Shown here piece after piece: positions 42,913 to 52,020 of a stretch of DNA of 64,000 nucleotides. Positions within the stretch are counted from its first letter, which is position 1, and each line of letters starts with the position of its first letter. The position numbers and the translations under genes are program-made. Origin of the DNA: Caulobacter mirabilis (GTDB lineage: Bacteria > Pseudomonadota > Alphaproteobacteria > Caulobacterales > Caulobacteraceae); NCBI RefSeq assembly GCF_002749615.1, contig NZ_CP024201.1, positions 2,976,001-3,040,000 on the forward strand, written 5' to 3'. The notes beneath the pieces were generated by a model. It saw only the letters and a list, made by a program, of their open reading frames with translations. It was not told the DNA's origin and did not search any database.

Positions 42913-45036
42913 CTACTTGGCCGGCTTGGCCGCCGCCATCCGCGCCTTCTGGGCGTGAGCCAGCGACAGGATGTACTGGCGCACGCCCTCGGCCTGGTCG
43001 GGCTTCAGGTACGCGGCGAAGGACACCATGCCGTTGTCGACCCGGTCGCCGTCGATCACCACGCCCTTGAAGGCCTCCGCGCTCGGCGTGACCGGCGAGA
43101 AGCGCAGGTCGGGGATCGAGAATTCCGACACCGCGCTGGCGCCGTGGCAGACCGAGCAGTACTCGGCGTAGGCCTTGGCCCCGGCCGCGATCTGCTGCGG
43201 CGTGGCGGCGACGGCGGGCAGGTCGGGCATCTCGCGGGCGATGACCGGGCGCGGCGGCAAGGTCTGCTTGCCGCCGAGCTTGAAGACCAGCAGGCGGCGC
43301 GGGCCGTCGGAGCGCGGGTCGACCCCCGCCCCGGCGGTCAGGGCGAAGCCGCCGCCCCAGCCGGCCATGATCGCGACGTACTGCTCGCCGTCGATTTCAT
43401 AGGTCATGGGCGGGGCCACGATCCCGGTCTGTGCGTCGAAGGCCCAGACCTTCTTGCCGCCGGCGGCGTCGAAGGCGGCCAACTCGCCCGTCGCCGAGCC
43501 TTGGAAGACCAGCCCGCCGGCCGTGGCCAGCACGCCGCCGTTCCAGGGACCGCTGTAGGGCACGCTCCACTTCTCGGTCTGGGTGGCCGGATCCCAGGCG
43601 ATCAGCCGGCCCTTCAGGCTGGCGCGGATGGCCTTCAGCGTCGCCTCGTCGTCGGGCAGCGCCGCCGCCAGGGTGTCGACCCCGATGTTCCAGGCCCCCG
43701 GCTGGTAGCGGAAGTTGGCGTTGGCTCCGCCCGGCGGCATGTAGGGGAACGGGATCTCCTGGGCCGGGATGTAGACCAGGTTGGTCTTGGGGCTGTAGGC
43801 CATCGGCATCCAGTTGTGGCCGCCCAGCGGTCCCGGCATGGCCAGGGCGACCCCCTTCTCGTAGCGGGCGTTGGGCGTCTCGACCGGACGGCCGGTGGTC
43901 AGGTCGACGTGGGTCGCCCAGCTGACCGGCACATAGTTCTTGGCCGAGATCAGCTTCCCGTTGGCGCGGTCGATCACATAGAAGAAGCCGTTCTTGGGCG
44001 CCTGCAGCAGCACCTTGCGGACGCTTCCGCCGATCGGCATGTCGGCCAGGATGATGTGCTGGGTGGCGGTGTAGTCCCAGCTCTCGCCCGGCGTCGTCTG
44101 GTAGTGCCAGACGTACTGGCCGGTGTCGGGCTTGAGCGCCACGATCGAGGACAGGAACAGGTTGTCGCCGCCGCCCGGCGAGCGGATGTCGCGGTTCCAG
44201 GGCGAGCCGTTGCCGACGCCGATGTAGAGCAGGTCCAGGTCGGGGTCATAGGCCATCGAGTCCCAGACCGTGCCGCCGCCGCCGACCTTCCAGAACTCGC
44301 CCTTCCAGGTCGGGCGGGCGATCTTCATGGCCTCGTCCGAAGCGGCGTCGTCCGTCTCCTTCTCGCCCGGCACCGTGTAGAAGCGCCACAGCAGCTTGCC
44401 GTTGTCGACGTCGTAGGCGGACAGGTAGCCGCGGACGCCCAGTTCGGCGCCGCCGTTGCCGATCAGGACCTTGCCCTTGATGATCCGCGGCGCGCCAGTG
44501 ATCGTGTAGGGCTTGGACTGGTCGACGGTGATCACCGACCAAAGCTTCTTGCCCGTCTTGGCGTCCAGCGCCTCCAGGCGGCCGTCGAGCGTTCCGAACA
44601 CCACCTTGCCCCGCCACAGGGCGACGCCGCGATTGACGCTGTCGCAGCAGGCCTTCACCCCGGTCTTGCGGGGGACCTCCGGGTCGTATTCCCACAAGAG
44701 CTTGCCGGTCTTGGCGTCGAAGGCGCGGACGATCGACCAGGACGAGGTGGTGTAGAGCACCCCGTCAGACATCAGCGGCGTCGCCTCGATGCCGCGGGTC
44801 TCGGGCAGGTCGTAGCTCCAGGCCAGGCCCAGCTGGCCGGCGTTGGCGACGTTGATCTTGTCGAGCGGACTGAACCGCTGCTCGCCGTAGGTTCGGCCGT
44901 GGGTGATCCACTCGCCGGGAGTCTGATCGGCCGCCGCGATGCGCTTGCCGTCGACGCCTCCGTTTCCGCCGCTGCATCCGGCCAGCAGGGCCGCCGCTGC
45001 CGCGCAGGCGACCGCCAGAGCGTTGATCCGCCCCAT
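42913..45036 (-). CDS. PQQ-dependent quinohemoprotein alcohol dehydrogenase, lipoprotein
   Basis: The 707 residues begin with a lipoprotein signal (ALAVACAAAAALLAGCSGG, lipobox LAGC), so the enzyme is probably membrane-tethered in the periplasm. An eight-bladed PQQ propeller is seen, with tryptophan-docking repeats (AFDAKTGKLLWEY, ALDAKTGKKLWSV). The vicinal disulfide KACCDSVN is present, as is the active-site segment ESWDYTATQH. The residue two after the catalytic Asp is Thr, not Asp, which suggests a calcium rather than a lanthanide site. The C-terminal c-type heme domain has CSVCHG (about 633-638). It oxidises alcohols or similar to aldehydes and passes electrons to a cytochrome. Confidence 0.95.
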   Translation of the reverse strand: MGRINALAVACAAAAALLAGCSGGNGGVDGKRIAAADQTPGEWITHGRTYGEQRFSPLDKINVANAGQLGLAWSYDLPETRGIEATPLMSDGVLYTTSSWSIVRAFDAKTGKLLWEYDPEVPRKTGVKACCDSVNRGVALWRGKVVFGTLDGRLEALDAKTGKKLWSVITVDQSKPYTITGAPRIIKGKVLIGNGGAELGVRGYLSAYDVDNGKLLWRFYTVPGEKETDDAASDEAMKIARPTWKGEFWKVGGGGTVWDSMAYDPDLDLLYIGVGNGSPWNRDIRSPGGGDNLFLSSIVALKPDTGQYVWHYQTTPGESWDYTATQHIILADMPIGGSVRKVLLQAPKNGFFYVIDRANGKLISAKNYVPVSWATHVDLTTGRPVETPNARYEKGVALAMPGPLGGHNWMPMAYSPKTNLVYIPAQEIPFPYMPPGGANANFRYQPGAWNIGVDTLAAALPDDEATLKAIRASLKGRLIAWDPATQTEKWSVPYSGPWNGGVLATAGGLVFQGSATGELAAFDAAGGKKVWAFDAQTGIVAPPMTYEIDGEQYVAIMAGWGGGFALTAGAGVDPRSDGPRRLLVFKLGGKQTLPPRPVIAREMPDLPAVAATPQQIAAGAKAYAEYCSVCHGASAVSEFSIPDLRFSPVTPSAEAFKGVVIDGDRVDNGMVSFAAYLKPDQAEGVRQYILSLAHAQKARMAAAKPAK

Positions 45037-45104
45037 CCTGTTGTCCTCCTCCTAAGCCGCGTCTGACGCGCGGTCGAACAGGAGTATGGGAGCGCTCCGC
45101 AGCG

Positions 45105-46094
45105 TCAGGCAAGCCGCCGACGCAGGGCCTCCAGCATCGGCTTCTCGACGCCGAAATAGGTCGCCAGGCCGGCCAGGACGGCGATCGCCAGCGCGAGCGG
45201 AATGAACAGCGGCGCATTCCAGGTCCCGAAGGTCACGGCCAGGGCGCCGATGCTGAGCGTGTGGGTCAGATAGAGCGAATAGGAGGCGTCGCCGAGCGTC
45301 TTCAGGCCCGGCAATCCCTTCCAGCCGCCGTCCGCCTCGACCGTGACCGCTCCGGCCACGACCAGCACGGCGGGGAGTCCCCAGACCATCGGCCGCCACA
45401 GGTCCGGATCGATGTGCGACAGCTCGATGCCGACGAACAGCGCCAGGCCGAGGCCGAACATCAGCCAGCCGATCGTGCGGTCTGGCAGCATCCCCTCCTG
45501 GGCCAGCCGCGCCAGCCAGACTCCGGCCAGGAATTCCAGGAACATCGGATTCAGCAGCATGACGTAGGCCGGCGGCCAGGCGAACCCGGCCAGCGCCAGC
45601 GCCGCCAGGGCGACGGTCAGCGCCCCCAGCCGCCGCCGCTCGGGCAGCAGCAGCCCCGCCGCGAAGACCAGGTAGAACACCGCCTCGTAGTTCAGCGTCC
45701 AGCCCGGCGGCAGGATCGGAAACGGCAGCCCGGCCGGATTGTAATGCTGCACGAAGGCCAGAGAGAGCAGGACGTGATCGGCCGTCGGCTCGATGTCCGG
45801 GAAGCGCTGCGGCGTGATCAGCGCCCCCGCGACCAGCACCAGCGTCACCAGCCAGTACAGCGGCGCCACCCGGATCAGCCGGCGTTTCACAAAAGCGGCC
45901 GGCGTTGTCTCGGACCCGCCCGCGGTGACGGTCCACATCACGAAGCCGCTGATCACGAAAAAGACGTCCACGCCCGCCGCCCCGATGCTGAACGGCAGCC
46001 GCGCCCATTGGCAGGCGTGGAACAGCGCCACCGACAGCGCCGCCAGGCCCCGCAGGTGCTGGATCGACGTCCATGTCCCCCCGGTCGTCGTCAC
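45105..46094 (-). CDS. Acyltransferase-3 family membrane protein
   Basis: The 329 residues start IQHLRGLAALSVALFHACQW, the typical first helix with the active-site histidine of the acyltransferase-3 (OafA/NodX) family. VDVFFVISGFVMW follows and about ten membrane helices in all. These inner-membrane enzymes acetylate or succinylate sugars of lipopolysaccharide, exopolysaccharide or small molecules. It starts one base after the cytochrome gene stop, indicating one operon with the cytochrome and beta-helix lipoprotein. The acceptor is unknown. Confidence 0.92.
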   Translation of the reverse strand: MTTTGGTWTSIQHLRGLAALSVALFHACQWARLPFSIGAAGVDVFFVISGFVMWTVTAGGSETTPAAFVKRRLIRVAPLYWLVTLVLVAGALITPQRFPDIEPTADHVLLSLAFVQHYNPAGLPFPILPPGWTLNYEAVFYLVFAAGLLLPERRRLGALTVALAALALAGFAWPPAYVMLLNPMFLEFLAGVWLARLAQEGMLPDRTIGWLMFGLGLALFVGIELSHIDPDLWRPMVWGLPAVLVVAGAVTVEADGGWKGLPGLKTLGDASYSLYLTHTLSIGALAVTFGTWNAPLFIPLALAIAVLAGLATYFGVEKPMLEALRRRLA

Positions 46095-46095
46095 C

Positions 46096-47181
46096 TCAGC
46101 CGCAGGTCCCAGGCATCTTCGCGATCCACTGCCGCAGCATCGCCACCGCCTCGTCCTGGACGAGGGCGCGCCCGAGCTCGGGCATCATGGCGCCGGGATC
46201 GGTAGAGGCGGTGCGGTAGACCAGGATCGACTCGTCGGGCTTGCCGGGATGGACGCCGAAGCGGAAGCCGCCGGTCCCCTGCCCCGCCGCGATCGGCGGC
46301 TTGCACAGGCCGATCCGGGGGCCGGTCGTCGTCGCCGCGTCGAGATAGAGGCCGGAGGTGTCCGCCGGTCCCGCGGCGCTGTGACAGTGCGCGCAGTTGA
46401 TGTCCAGCCAGGCCCGCGCCCGGGCGTCGATGTCCGCCGCCGGATCGGTCCAGACCGCCGCTCGTGGACGCTGGTCCGCCGCCGGCAGGCCGCGCAGATA
46501 GCCGACCGCCGCCAGCCGCTCCAACTGGCCGCCGCGATTGAGATGCCGCGCCTTCAGCCCGATCGGATGCAACGCCTTGGTCGCGTGATCCGTGGCATGG
46601 CAGCCGGCGCATTGGTTCACGTTGGGGACTTGGTAGACAAAGCTGTCCTTCCGGCCGGGCCGCTCCAGGGTCATCGGAATCGACTGGCCGGTGCGCTTCA
46701 GCTTGGCGGTCTTCTGGGCCTCGTCCCAGACATAGGGCAGCGCCGCCCAGCCGCTCGTGCGACGCACCAGGATGCGGGTCTCGACCAGCCGGATCCCGGA
46801 CAGGTCCAGCCCGTCCTTCATGTCGGCCAGATGCAGACCGTCGCCGGGCGCGACGCCGCCGCCAGCCGCCTTCGGATAGAAGAAGGTCTTGGTCACCACC
46901 GTGCCGACGGGGAAGTCGAAGGCCTGGTCCGGCGACCAGACCGCGGCTTGGCCCTTCGGCATCCAGACGGTGCGCAGCTTGCCGGCGTAGTCGGTGAACA
47001 GCGGCGTGTTCAGCTCATAGGGCTGCGCCCCCTCGGCCAGGACCAGCCGGCCGTCGCGAACCCCGATCATGCCCCAGTCGGACAGGGTCTCGGGCAGGCC
47101 CTCGGCGATGTAGCGCGGCTCCAGCGGCCGCGGCGAACAGGCCGCGAGCGCCAGGACGGCCAGAAGCGCGACAAGACGCAT
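46096..47181 (-). CDS. SO2930-family diheme c-type cytochrome lipoprotein
   Basis: ATG 47181 gives 361 residues with a lipoprotein signal ([15 protein letters not shown], lipobox LAAC). Two heme-binding motifs are visible: QCAGCHATDH (about residue 188) and NCAHCHSAAG (about 262). The N-terminal half (LNTPLFTDYAGKLRTVWMP) matches the SO2930-like family that accompanies a beta-helix protein. It would carry electrons in the periplasm or at the outer membrane. Its ATG overlaps the stop of the beta-helix gene (TGATG), so the two are co-translated. Confidence 0.9.
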   Translation of the reverse strand: MRLVALLAVLALAACSPRPLEPRYIAEGLPETLSDWGMIGVRDGRLVLAEGAQPYELNTPLFTDYAGKLRTVWMPKGQAAVWSPDQAFDFPVGTVVTKTFFYPKAAGGGVAPGDGLHLADMKDGLDLSGIRLVETRILVRRTSGWAALPYVWDEAQKTAKLKRTGQSIPMTLERPGRKDSFVYQVPNVNQCAGCHATDHATKALHPIGLKARHLNRGGQLERLAAVGYLRGLPAADQRPRAAVWTDPAADIDARARAWLDINCAHCHSAAGPADTSGLYLDAATTTGPRIGLCKPPIAAGQGTGGFRFGVHPGKPDESILVYRTASTDPGAMMPELGRALVQDEAVAMLRQWIAKMPGTCG

Positions 47182-48479
47182 CACTGGCCGCCCGGCGCCG
47201 GAATCCTGCTCTCCGAAGGGATCGGCCCGGCCGCCGCGACATTGGCCGCGGGCAGCGGGTCCAGCTTGCAGGCCAGGCTCACGACCTTCGGCGCCTTGTA
47301 CTTGTTGGGGCCGTCGGCGTTCAGCACCTGGGCCGCGCCGTTGTCGACGCAGATGGCCAGCGCCGGGTCCGGCTTGCCGCCCTTCAGCTTCTTGGCGTCG
47401 ACATACCCGTCCCAAAGCACGTCCGGCAGTCGGCCGTTCAGCCCGAACATCGCCACCCGCAGCGCCTGCAGGTCGACGCCGTCCGGCTTGTTTCCGCCCG
47501 GCGCGAAACGGTTGCCGTGGACGGAGATCGCCTCGGGATAGGGGTCGAAGGTCTCGGCCACGCCCTCCGTGGCCTTGTAGCCCGCCGAGAAGAAGCTGGA
47601 GACGATGACGTTGGCGGTCTGGTTGGCCCCGATCTCGTTGTCGAAGATCTCGACCTTGTCGTTGGAATTGATGATCACCCCGGTCCCGGCCGGGACCGAA
47701 GCCACCGCCGTCCCCTTGCGGCCAAAGTTGCCGGTGTTGTTGCCCACAACCTTGTTGCGGAACACCCGCGCGCCGAAGCCCGGGACCTTCAGGTTGGGCA
47801 TGTTGAACACCAGGATGCCGCCGGTGTTGTTGGTCGCCAGGTTGTCGTAGACGTCGGCCTGCTGGGTGTTCTCGATCTCGATGCCGGCGACGTTGAACTC
47901 GGCGCGGTTGCGACGAACCACGACGTTCTGCGATTGGCCGACATAGATGCCGGCGTCGGAGGCGCCGATCGCGACGCTGTCCTCGATCAGCAGGTTCTTC
48001 ACCTGCACCGGATAGAGACCGTAGGCGCCGTTGCTGGTCTTGGGTCCGCCGGTCCATTCGGCCCGCACCCGGCGGATGACGATGTTCTCGCCCTCGTTGA
48101 CCTTCAGCGCGTCGCCCTTGGCGTCCTCGAGCGCCAGGTCTTCGATGGTGAAGTTCGAGGCGTTGACCAGCAGCCCCTCGGCCCCGGCCGTCTGCCCTTT
48201 GAAGCTGAGGATGGTCTTGTCCATGCCCGCGCCGCGGATGGTGACGCCGTCGACCTCAAGGCTCAGCCCCTTGTCGATGGCGTAGACGCCCGCGGGAATG
48301 CTGATCACATCGCCCGGCTTGGCGTCGATCAGCTTCTGGATCAGCTCTTCCTGATAGGCGGCGTTGGGCTTCTCCGCCGAACCGCCGCCCCCAGCAGCGC
48401 CATTTGGGCCGCAGCCCGCCAGCACGACGGCGCTCGCCATCGCCAAGCCGCCAATCCGGCGCCCGATGCCCTGCCCCAT
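47181..48479 (-). CDS. Parallel beta-helix lipoprotein
   Basis: ATG 48479 gives 432 residues ([23 protein letters not shown], lipobox LAGC). The mature protein begins with a helix ([18 protein letters not shown]) followed by repeated right-handed beta-helix rungs: [71 protein letters not shown]. This is the paired partner of SO2930-family cytochromes. The family resembles carbohydrate-binding or lyase folds but has no established activity. First gene of the probable operon. Confidence 0.9.
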   Translation of the reverse strand: MGQGIGRRIGGLAMASAVVLAGCGPNGAAGGGGSAEKPNAAYQEELIQKLIDAKPGDVISIPAGVYAIDKGLSLEVDGVTIRGAGMDKTILSFKGQTAGAEGLLVNASNFTIEDLALEDAKGDALKVNEGENIVIRRVRAEWTGGPKTSNGAYGLYPVQVKNLLIEDSVAIGASDAGIYVGQSQNVVVRRNRAEFNVAGIEIENTQQADVYDNLATNNTGGILVFNMPNLKVPGFGARVFRNKVVGNNTGNFGRKGTAVASVPAGTGVIINSNDKVEIFDNEIGANQTANVIVSSFFSAGYKATEGVAETFDPYPEAISVHGNRFAPGGNKPDGVDLQALRVAMFGLNGRLPDVLWDGYVDAKKLKGGKPDPALAICVDNGAAQVLNADGPNKYKAPKVVSLACKLDPLPAANVAAAGPIPSESRIPAPGGQ

Positions 48480-48566
48480 GGGCGTCCTCCCTTGATGCGG
48501 CCGGACTCTGAACGGTCCGGTCTCGGAGAGAACGGTGGCACGGCGACAGGGAGGCGGCAACAAAGG

Positions 48567-48672
48567 ATGCTCCCCTCAGGGGGAGCTGTCGGCGAAGCCG
48601 ACTGAGGGGGTCATGGGCGGAAAGCCCCTCCGCCTTGCCTTCGGCGAGCCACCTCCCCCCGGAGGGGAGGAT
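48567..48672. repeat. Intergenic palindromic repeat (GCTCCCC...GGGGAG family), copy 2
   Basis: Starts GGATGCTCCCCTCAGGGGGAG, continues CTGTCGGCGAAGCCGACTGA, and ends CCACCTCCCCCCGGAGGGGAGG. It is near-identical in layout to 20158-20272, with differences in loops. It lies between the stop of the nitronate monooxygenase gene and the start of the beta-helix gene. Confidence 0.75.
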
Positions 48673-48680
48673 CCGAAGGT

Positions 48681-49625
48681 CTACGCCCTCCCGTACCGCT
48701 GTCCCAGGTCAGCCGTCACCGCCTCGAACTCCTCGATGGTGTCGCGGAGGATGTCGGCCACCGGCCTGACGCTGTCGATGCGACCCGCCACCTGACCGGA
48801 CAGGGCGATGGAGGCCTCCATATCGCCGCCGAAATAGAGGTCCAGCGCGTTGCCGAACTCCTTCATCGGCCCGTCCGGCGGCGGGTCCTTCTCCATCCGC
48901 GTGGTCTTCTCGGTGCGCAGCGCCCGCAGCGCCGGGCCGGGTCCGAAGCGGTTGAGGAAGACGGTGTCGGTTTCGGCCGCCGCGACGATGGCGTCCTTCC
49001 AGTTCTGGTGCACCGGCGACTCCGCCGCGGAGACCATCCGGGTGCCCATCTGGATCCCCTCGGCCCCCAGGGCGAAGGCGGCGGCCATGGTGCGGCCGTC
49101 CAGCATCCCGCCGGCGGCGATGATCGGGACGTCGACCTTGCTGGCGATCAGCGGCAACAGAACCATCAACGCCACCTCGCGCGGGTTCTTGAAGCCGCCG
49201 CCCTCGCCGCCTTCGACCACCAGGCCGTCGACGCCCGCCTCGATCGCCTTCAGCGCCGCCTGCAACGACGGCACCACGTGGAAGACGGTCAGGCCCGCCC
49301 CCTTCAGCGCTTCGCAGTATTTCCGCGGATCGCCGGCCGAGGTGGTGACGAACTTCACGCCCTGGTCGATGACGAACCGGACGATGTCGGGGTCGCGGAC
49401 GAAGGCCTGGGCGATGTTCACGCCGAACGGCTTGTCGGTCAGCTCGCGCATCTTGCCGATCTCGGCCCGGACCTCGTCGAGCTGGCCGGAGGAGGTCTCG
49501 ATGATCCCCAGCCCGCCGGCGTTCGACACCGCCGAGGCCAGCCTCGACCGCGCGATCCAGCCCATCGGGGCCTGCACGATGGGATACTGCACCCCGAGCA
49601 TCCGGGTGATGCGGTTGTCGATCAC
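48681..49625 (-). CDS. Nitronate monooxygenase / 2-nitropropane dioxygenase family
   Basis: GTG 49625 after AGGGAGAGG gives 314 residues; an in-frame extension to 49718 runs through regulatory DNA and was dropped. The FMN barrel has VQYPIVQAPMGWIARSRLA at the N-terminus, VEGGEGGGFKNP, and PIIAAGGMLDGRTMAAAFALGAEGIQMGTRM, the NMO signature. It oxidises alkyl nitronates, or acts as a flavoprotein of related function. The divergent TonB receptor starts 189 bases away, with two palindromic operator-like sites between. Confidence 0.9.
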   Translation of the reverse strand: MIDNRITRMLGVQYPIVQAPMGWIARSRLASAVSNAGGLGIIETSSGQLDEVRAEIGKMRELTDKPFGVNIAQAFVRDPDIVRFVIDQGVKFVTTSAGDPRKYCEALKGAGLTVFHVVPSLQAALKAIEAGVDGLVVEGGEGGGFKNPREVALMVLLPLIASKVDVPIIAAGGMLDGRTMAAAFALGAEGIQMGTRMVSAAESPVHQNWKDAIVAAAETDTVFLNRFGPGPALRALRTEKTTRMEKDPPPDGPMKEFGNALDLYFGGDMEASIALSGQVAGRIDSVRPVADILRDTIEEFEAVTADLGQRYGRA

Positions 49626-49702
49626 GGCGTCCTCTCCCTGTTTTGCCGCGAGGCTAGCGAGCCGAACAGCCGTTTGGAAGTGATGCGCCAAATCCACGTT
49701 AC

Positions 49703-49779
49703 TGCGAATTAGTCGCACGCTTGTTGACCGCCGACCATTCCAGGCCTATGCCGCGCCACTTCTGTGCGAATGACTCGCA
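49703..49779. promoter_or_regulatory. Two TGCGA-N5-TCGCA operators (candidate iron-regulator sites)
   Basis: TGCGA ATTAG TCGCA (49703-49717) and TGCGA ATGAC TCGCA (49765-49779) are 15-bp inverted repeats, 35 bases before the receptor ATG for the second. Two similar sites are in the next island promoter. The form resembles alphaproteobacterial Fur-type boxes; the regulator is inferred. Confidence 0.6.
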
Positions 49780-49813
49780 CAACCATTAACATTCGCTGCC
49801 TGAGGGGGCGTCC

Positions 49814-52012
49814 ATGCTCACCAAAACCTCCCGCCGCCTGGCGCTGCTCGCCGCCGCGGCCGGCGCGGCCCTCGCCGCCGCCCCGGTCTGGGCCGACGAA
49901 GCCGCGGCCGGCGACGCCGCCACCGTCGATCCGGTCGTCGTCACCGCCACCCGCACCGAGAAGCCCCTCGACGAGGCTCCGGTGACCGCCTCGGTGATCA
50001 CCGACAAGCAGATGGACGACCGGCTGGTCACCGACATCAAGGACCTGATCAAGTACGAACCCGGCGTCTCGGTCCGCACCAGCCCCGCGCGCTTCAACGC
50101 CGCCGGCTCCGGCACAGGCCGCGACGGCAACAGCGGCTTCAACATCCGCGGCCTGGAGGGCAACCGCGTGCTGATCCAGGTCGACGGCATCCGCGTGCCG
50201 GACGCCTTCGACTTCGGCGCCCAGAACGTCGGCCGCGGCGGCTACGCCGACCTCGGCATGATCAAGTCGGTCGAGATCGTGCGCGGCCCCGCCTCCGCCC
50301 TCTACGGCAGCGACGGCCTCGCCGGCGCGGTCAGCTTCTTCACCAAGGACCCGAAGGACTTCCTGCGCGACGGACGCAGCTGGGCGGCCGAGGCCAAGGC
50401 CGGCTACGCCAGCGCCGACGACAGCGCCTACGGCAACCTGGTGTTCGCGGGCGAGTCCGGCGACTGGTCGGGCATGATCTCCTACACCCGCCGCGAAGGG
50501 CATGAGCAGGAGACCAAGGGCAACAAAGGCGGCACGGGCGTGCTCCGCACCGAGGCCAACCCGCAGGACCATGAAAGCAACGCCATCCTGGCCAAGCTGG
50601 TCTTCACGCCGCTGGACGGCCATCGCCTGCGCCTGACCTACGATCACTTCGACAATGAAGTCAGCACCGACGTGCTGAGCGCCCAGGGCACGTCGATGGG
50701 CGTCACCACCACCCAGGTGCTGGCGCACGACGAAACAGATCGCGACCGCATCAGCCTCGACTACCGCTACACCGGCGGCTCGGGCCTGCTCAGCGCGGTC
50801 AACGCCGCCGTCTACTATCAGGACAGCACCACCCGGCAGTACACGTTCGAAGACCGCAGCTCGGTCGACCGGACCCGCAACAACACCTTCGACAACAAGG
50901 TCTGGGGCGCGACGGTCCAGATCGACAGTCAGTTCGATACCGGCGGCCTGTCGCACTATCTCGTCTGGGGCCTCGACGTTTCGAAGACCCGTCAGGAAAT
51001 GATCCGCGGCGGCACCGTGCCGACCCCGCCGGACGTCTTCCCGAGCCGCGCCTTCCCGAACACCGACTACACCTTGCTCGGCCTGTACGTTCAGGACGAG
51101 CTGAAGTTCTTCGACGACCGCCTGTCGCTCTATCCGGCGCTGCGCTTCGACTACTACGACCTCTCGCCGGAGCGCGATGCGCTCTACACGGGACCCGCGC
51201 CCAAGGGCAGCAGCGACTCCCACGTCTCGCCCAAGCTGGGCGTGGTCTGGTCGGCGACGGAGAACACCAAGCTGTTCGCCAACATCGCCGCCGGGTTCAA
51301 GGCGCCGGCTCCGTCGCAGGTGAACACCAGCTTCAGCAATCCGCTGCAAGGCTACACCTCGATCTCGAACCCGGATCTGAAGCCGGAGACGAGCCAGACG
51401 ATCGACGGCGGCGTCCGCTGGTCCAATGGCCGCCTGTACGTCGAACTCGCCGCCTTCGCCGGTCGCTACGAGGACTTCATCTCCCGCGAGGTCGTCAGCG
51501 GCGCCGGAACGGCCGTGAATCCGTCCGTGTTCCAGTACGTGAACTACAGCGAGGTGAAGATCCGCGGAGTCGAAGCGAAGGCGCGGCTGCGGCTGGACGG
51601 CGGCTGGACGCTGATGGGCGCGGCCTCCGGCGCGCGCGGCGACGCCGAGAACGTGCGCGGCAAGGGTCCGCTGGCCAGCATCGATCCGGTGAAGGTCGTG
51701 GCCGGCGTCGCCTGGGACGATCCGTCCGGTCGCTACGGCGGCGAGCTCAGCATCACCCACGCCGCAGGCAAGGACGAGAGCCGCGCCTGCACGGGCTCCT
51801 GCTACACCACCTCGGCGTTCGACGTCATCGACCTGACGGCCTATTGGAACGTCACGGACACCGTCACCTTGCGCGGCGGCGTCTTCAACCTGACCGACCA
51901 GAAGTACATGTGGTGGAGCGACGCCCGCGGCCTGAACCCCGCACAGCTGCCGCCCGACGCCGTCACCCAGCCGGGCCGCAACTTCGGCCTGTCCCTGTCC
52001 CTCAAGCTGTGA
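49814..52012 (+). CDS. TonB-dependent receptor, heme/hemoglobin class
   Basis: The 732 residues have a signal peptide (LALLAAAAGAALAAAPVWA), a TonB box (VDPVVVTATR, about 34-43), a plug (FNIRGLEGNRVLIQVDGIRV, EIVRGPASALYGSDGLAGAV) and a barrel. Near residue 494 the sequence reads FKAPAPSQ...NPLQG...NPDLKPETS, corresponding to the FRAP and NPNL boxes of heme receptors. This suggests heme or hemoprotein uptake. It is the first gene of a plus-strand run with the DUF6607-like gene (8-base gap) and has two iron-regulator-like sites upstream. Confidence 0.92.
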   Translation: MLTKTSRRLALLAAAAGAALAAAPVWADEAAAGDAATVDPVVVTATRTEKPLDEAPVTASVITDKQMDDRLVTDIKDLIKYEPGVSVRTSPARFNAAGSGTGRDGNSGFNIRGLEGNRVLIQVDGIRVPDAFDFGAQNVGRGGYADLGMIKSVEIVRGPASALYGSDGLAGAVSFFTKDPKDFLRDGRSWAAEAKAGYASADDSAYGNLVFAGESGDWSGMISYTRREGHEQETKGNKGGTGVLRTEANPQDHESNAILAKLVFTPLDGHRLRLTYDHFDNEVSTDVLSAQGTSMGVTTTQVLAHDETDRDRISLDYRYTGGSGLLSAVNAAVYYQDSTTRQYTFEDRSSVDRTRNNTFDNKVWGATVQIDSQFDTGGLSHYLVWGLDVSKTRQEMIRGGTVPTPPDVFPSRAFPNTDYTLLGLYVQDELKFFDDRLSLYPALRFDYYDLSPERDALYTGPAPKGSSDSHVSPKLGVVWSATENTKLFANIAAGFKAPAPSQVNTSFSNPLQGYTSISNPDLKPETSQTIDGGVRWSNGRLYVELAAFAGRYEDFISREVVSGAGTAVNPSVFQYVNYSEVKIRGVEAKARLRLDGGWTLMGAASGARGDAENVRGKGPLASIDPVKVVAGVAWDDPSGRYGGELSITHAAGKDESRACTGSCYTTSAFDVIDLTAYWNVTDTVTLRGGVFNLTDQKYMWWSDARGLNPAQLPPDAVTQPGRNFGLSLSLKL

Positions 52013-52020
52013 TCCGAAGC

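Noticed and set aside
42913..45036. Lanthanide-dependent (XoxF/ExaF-like) alcohol dehydrogenase with a lanthanide receptor next to it
   Set aside because: The residue two positions after the catalytic Asp is Thr (WDYTATQ), not the extra Asp diagnostic of lanthanide enzymes, and a C-terminal heme domain is present.
42283..45066. A 927-codon plus-strand frame antisense to the PQQ dehydrogenase and receptor
   Set aside because: No family features. The antisense strand encodes clear heme and PQQ motifs.
49709..51760. A 683-codon minus-strand frame antisense to the heme receptor
   Set aside because: Repetitive Ala/Val/Asp/Arg product with no motif; mirror of barrel coding.
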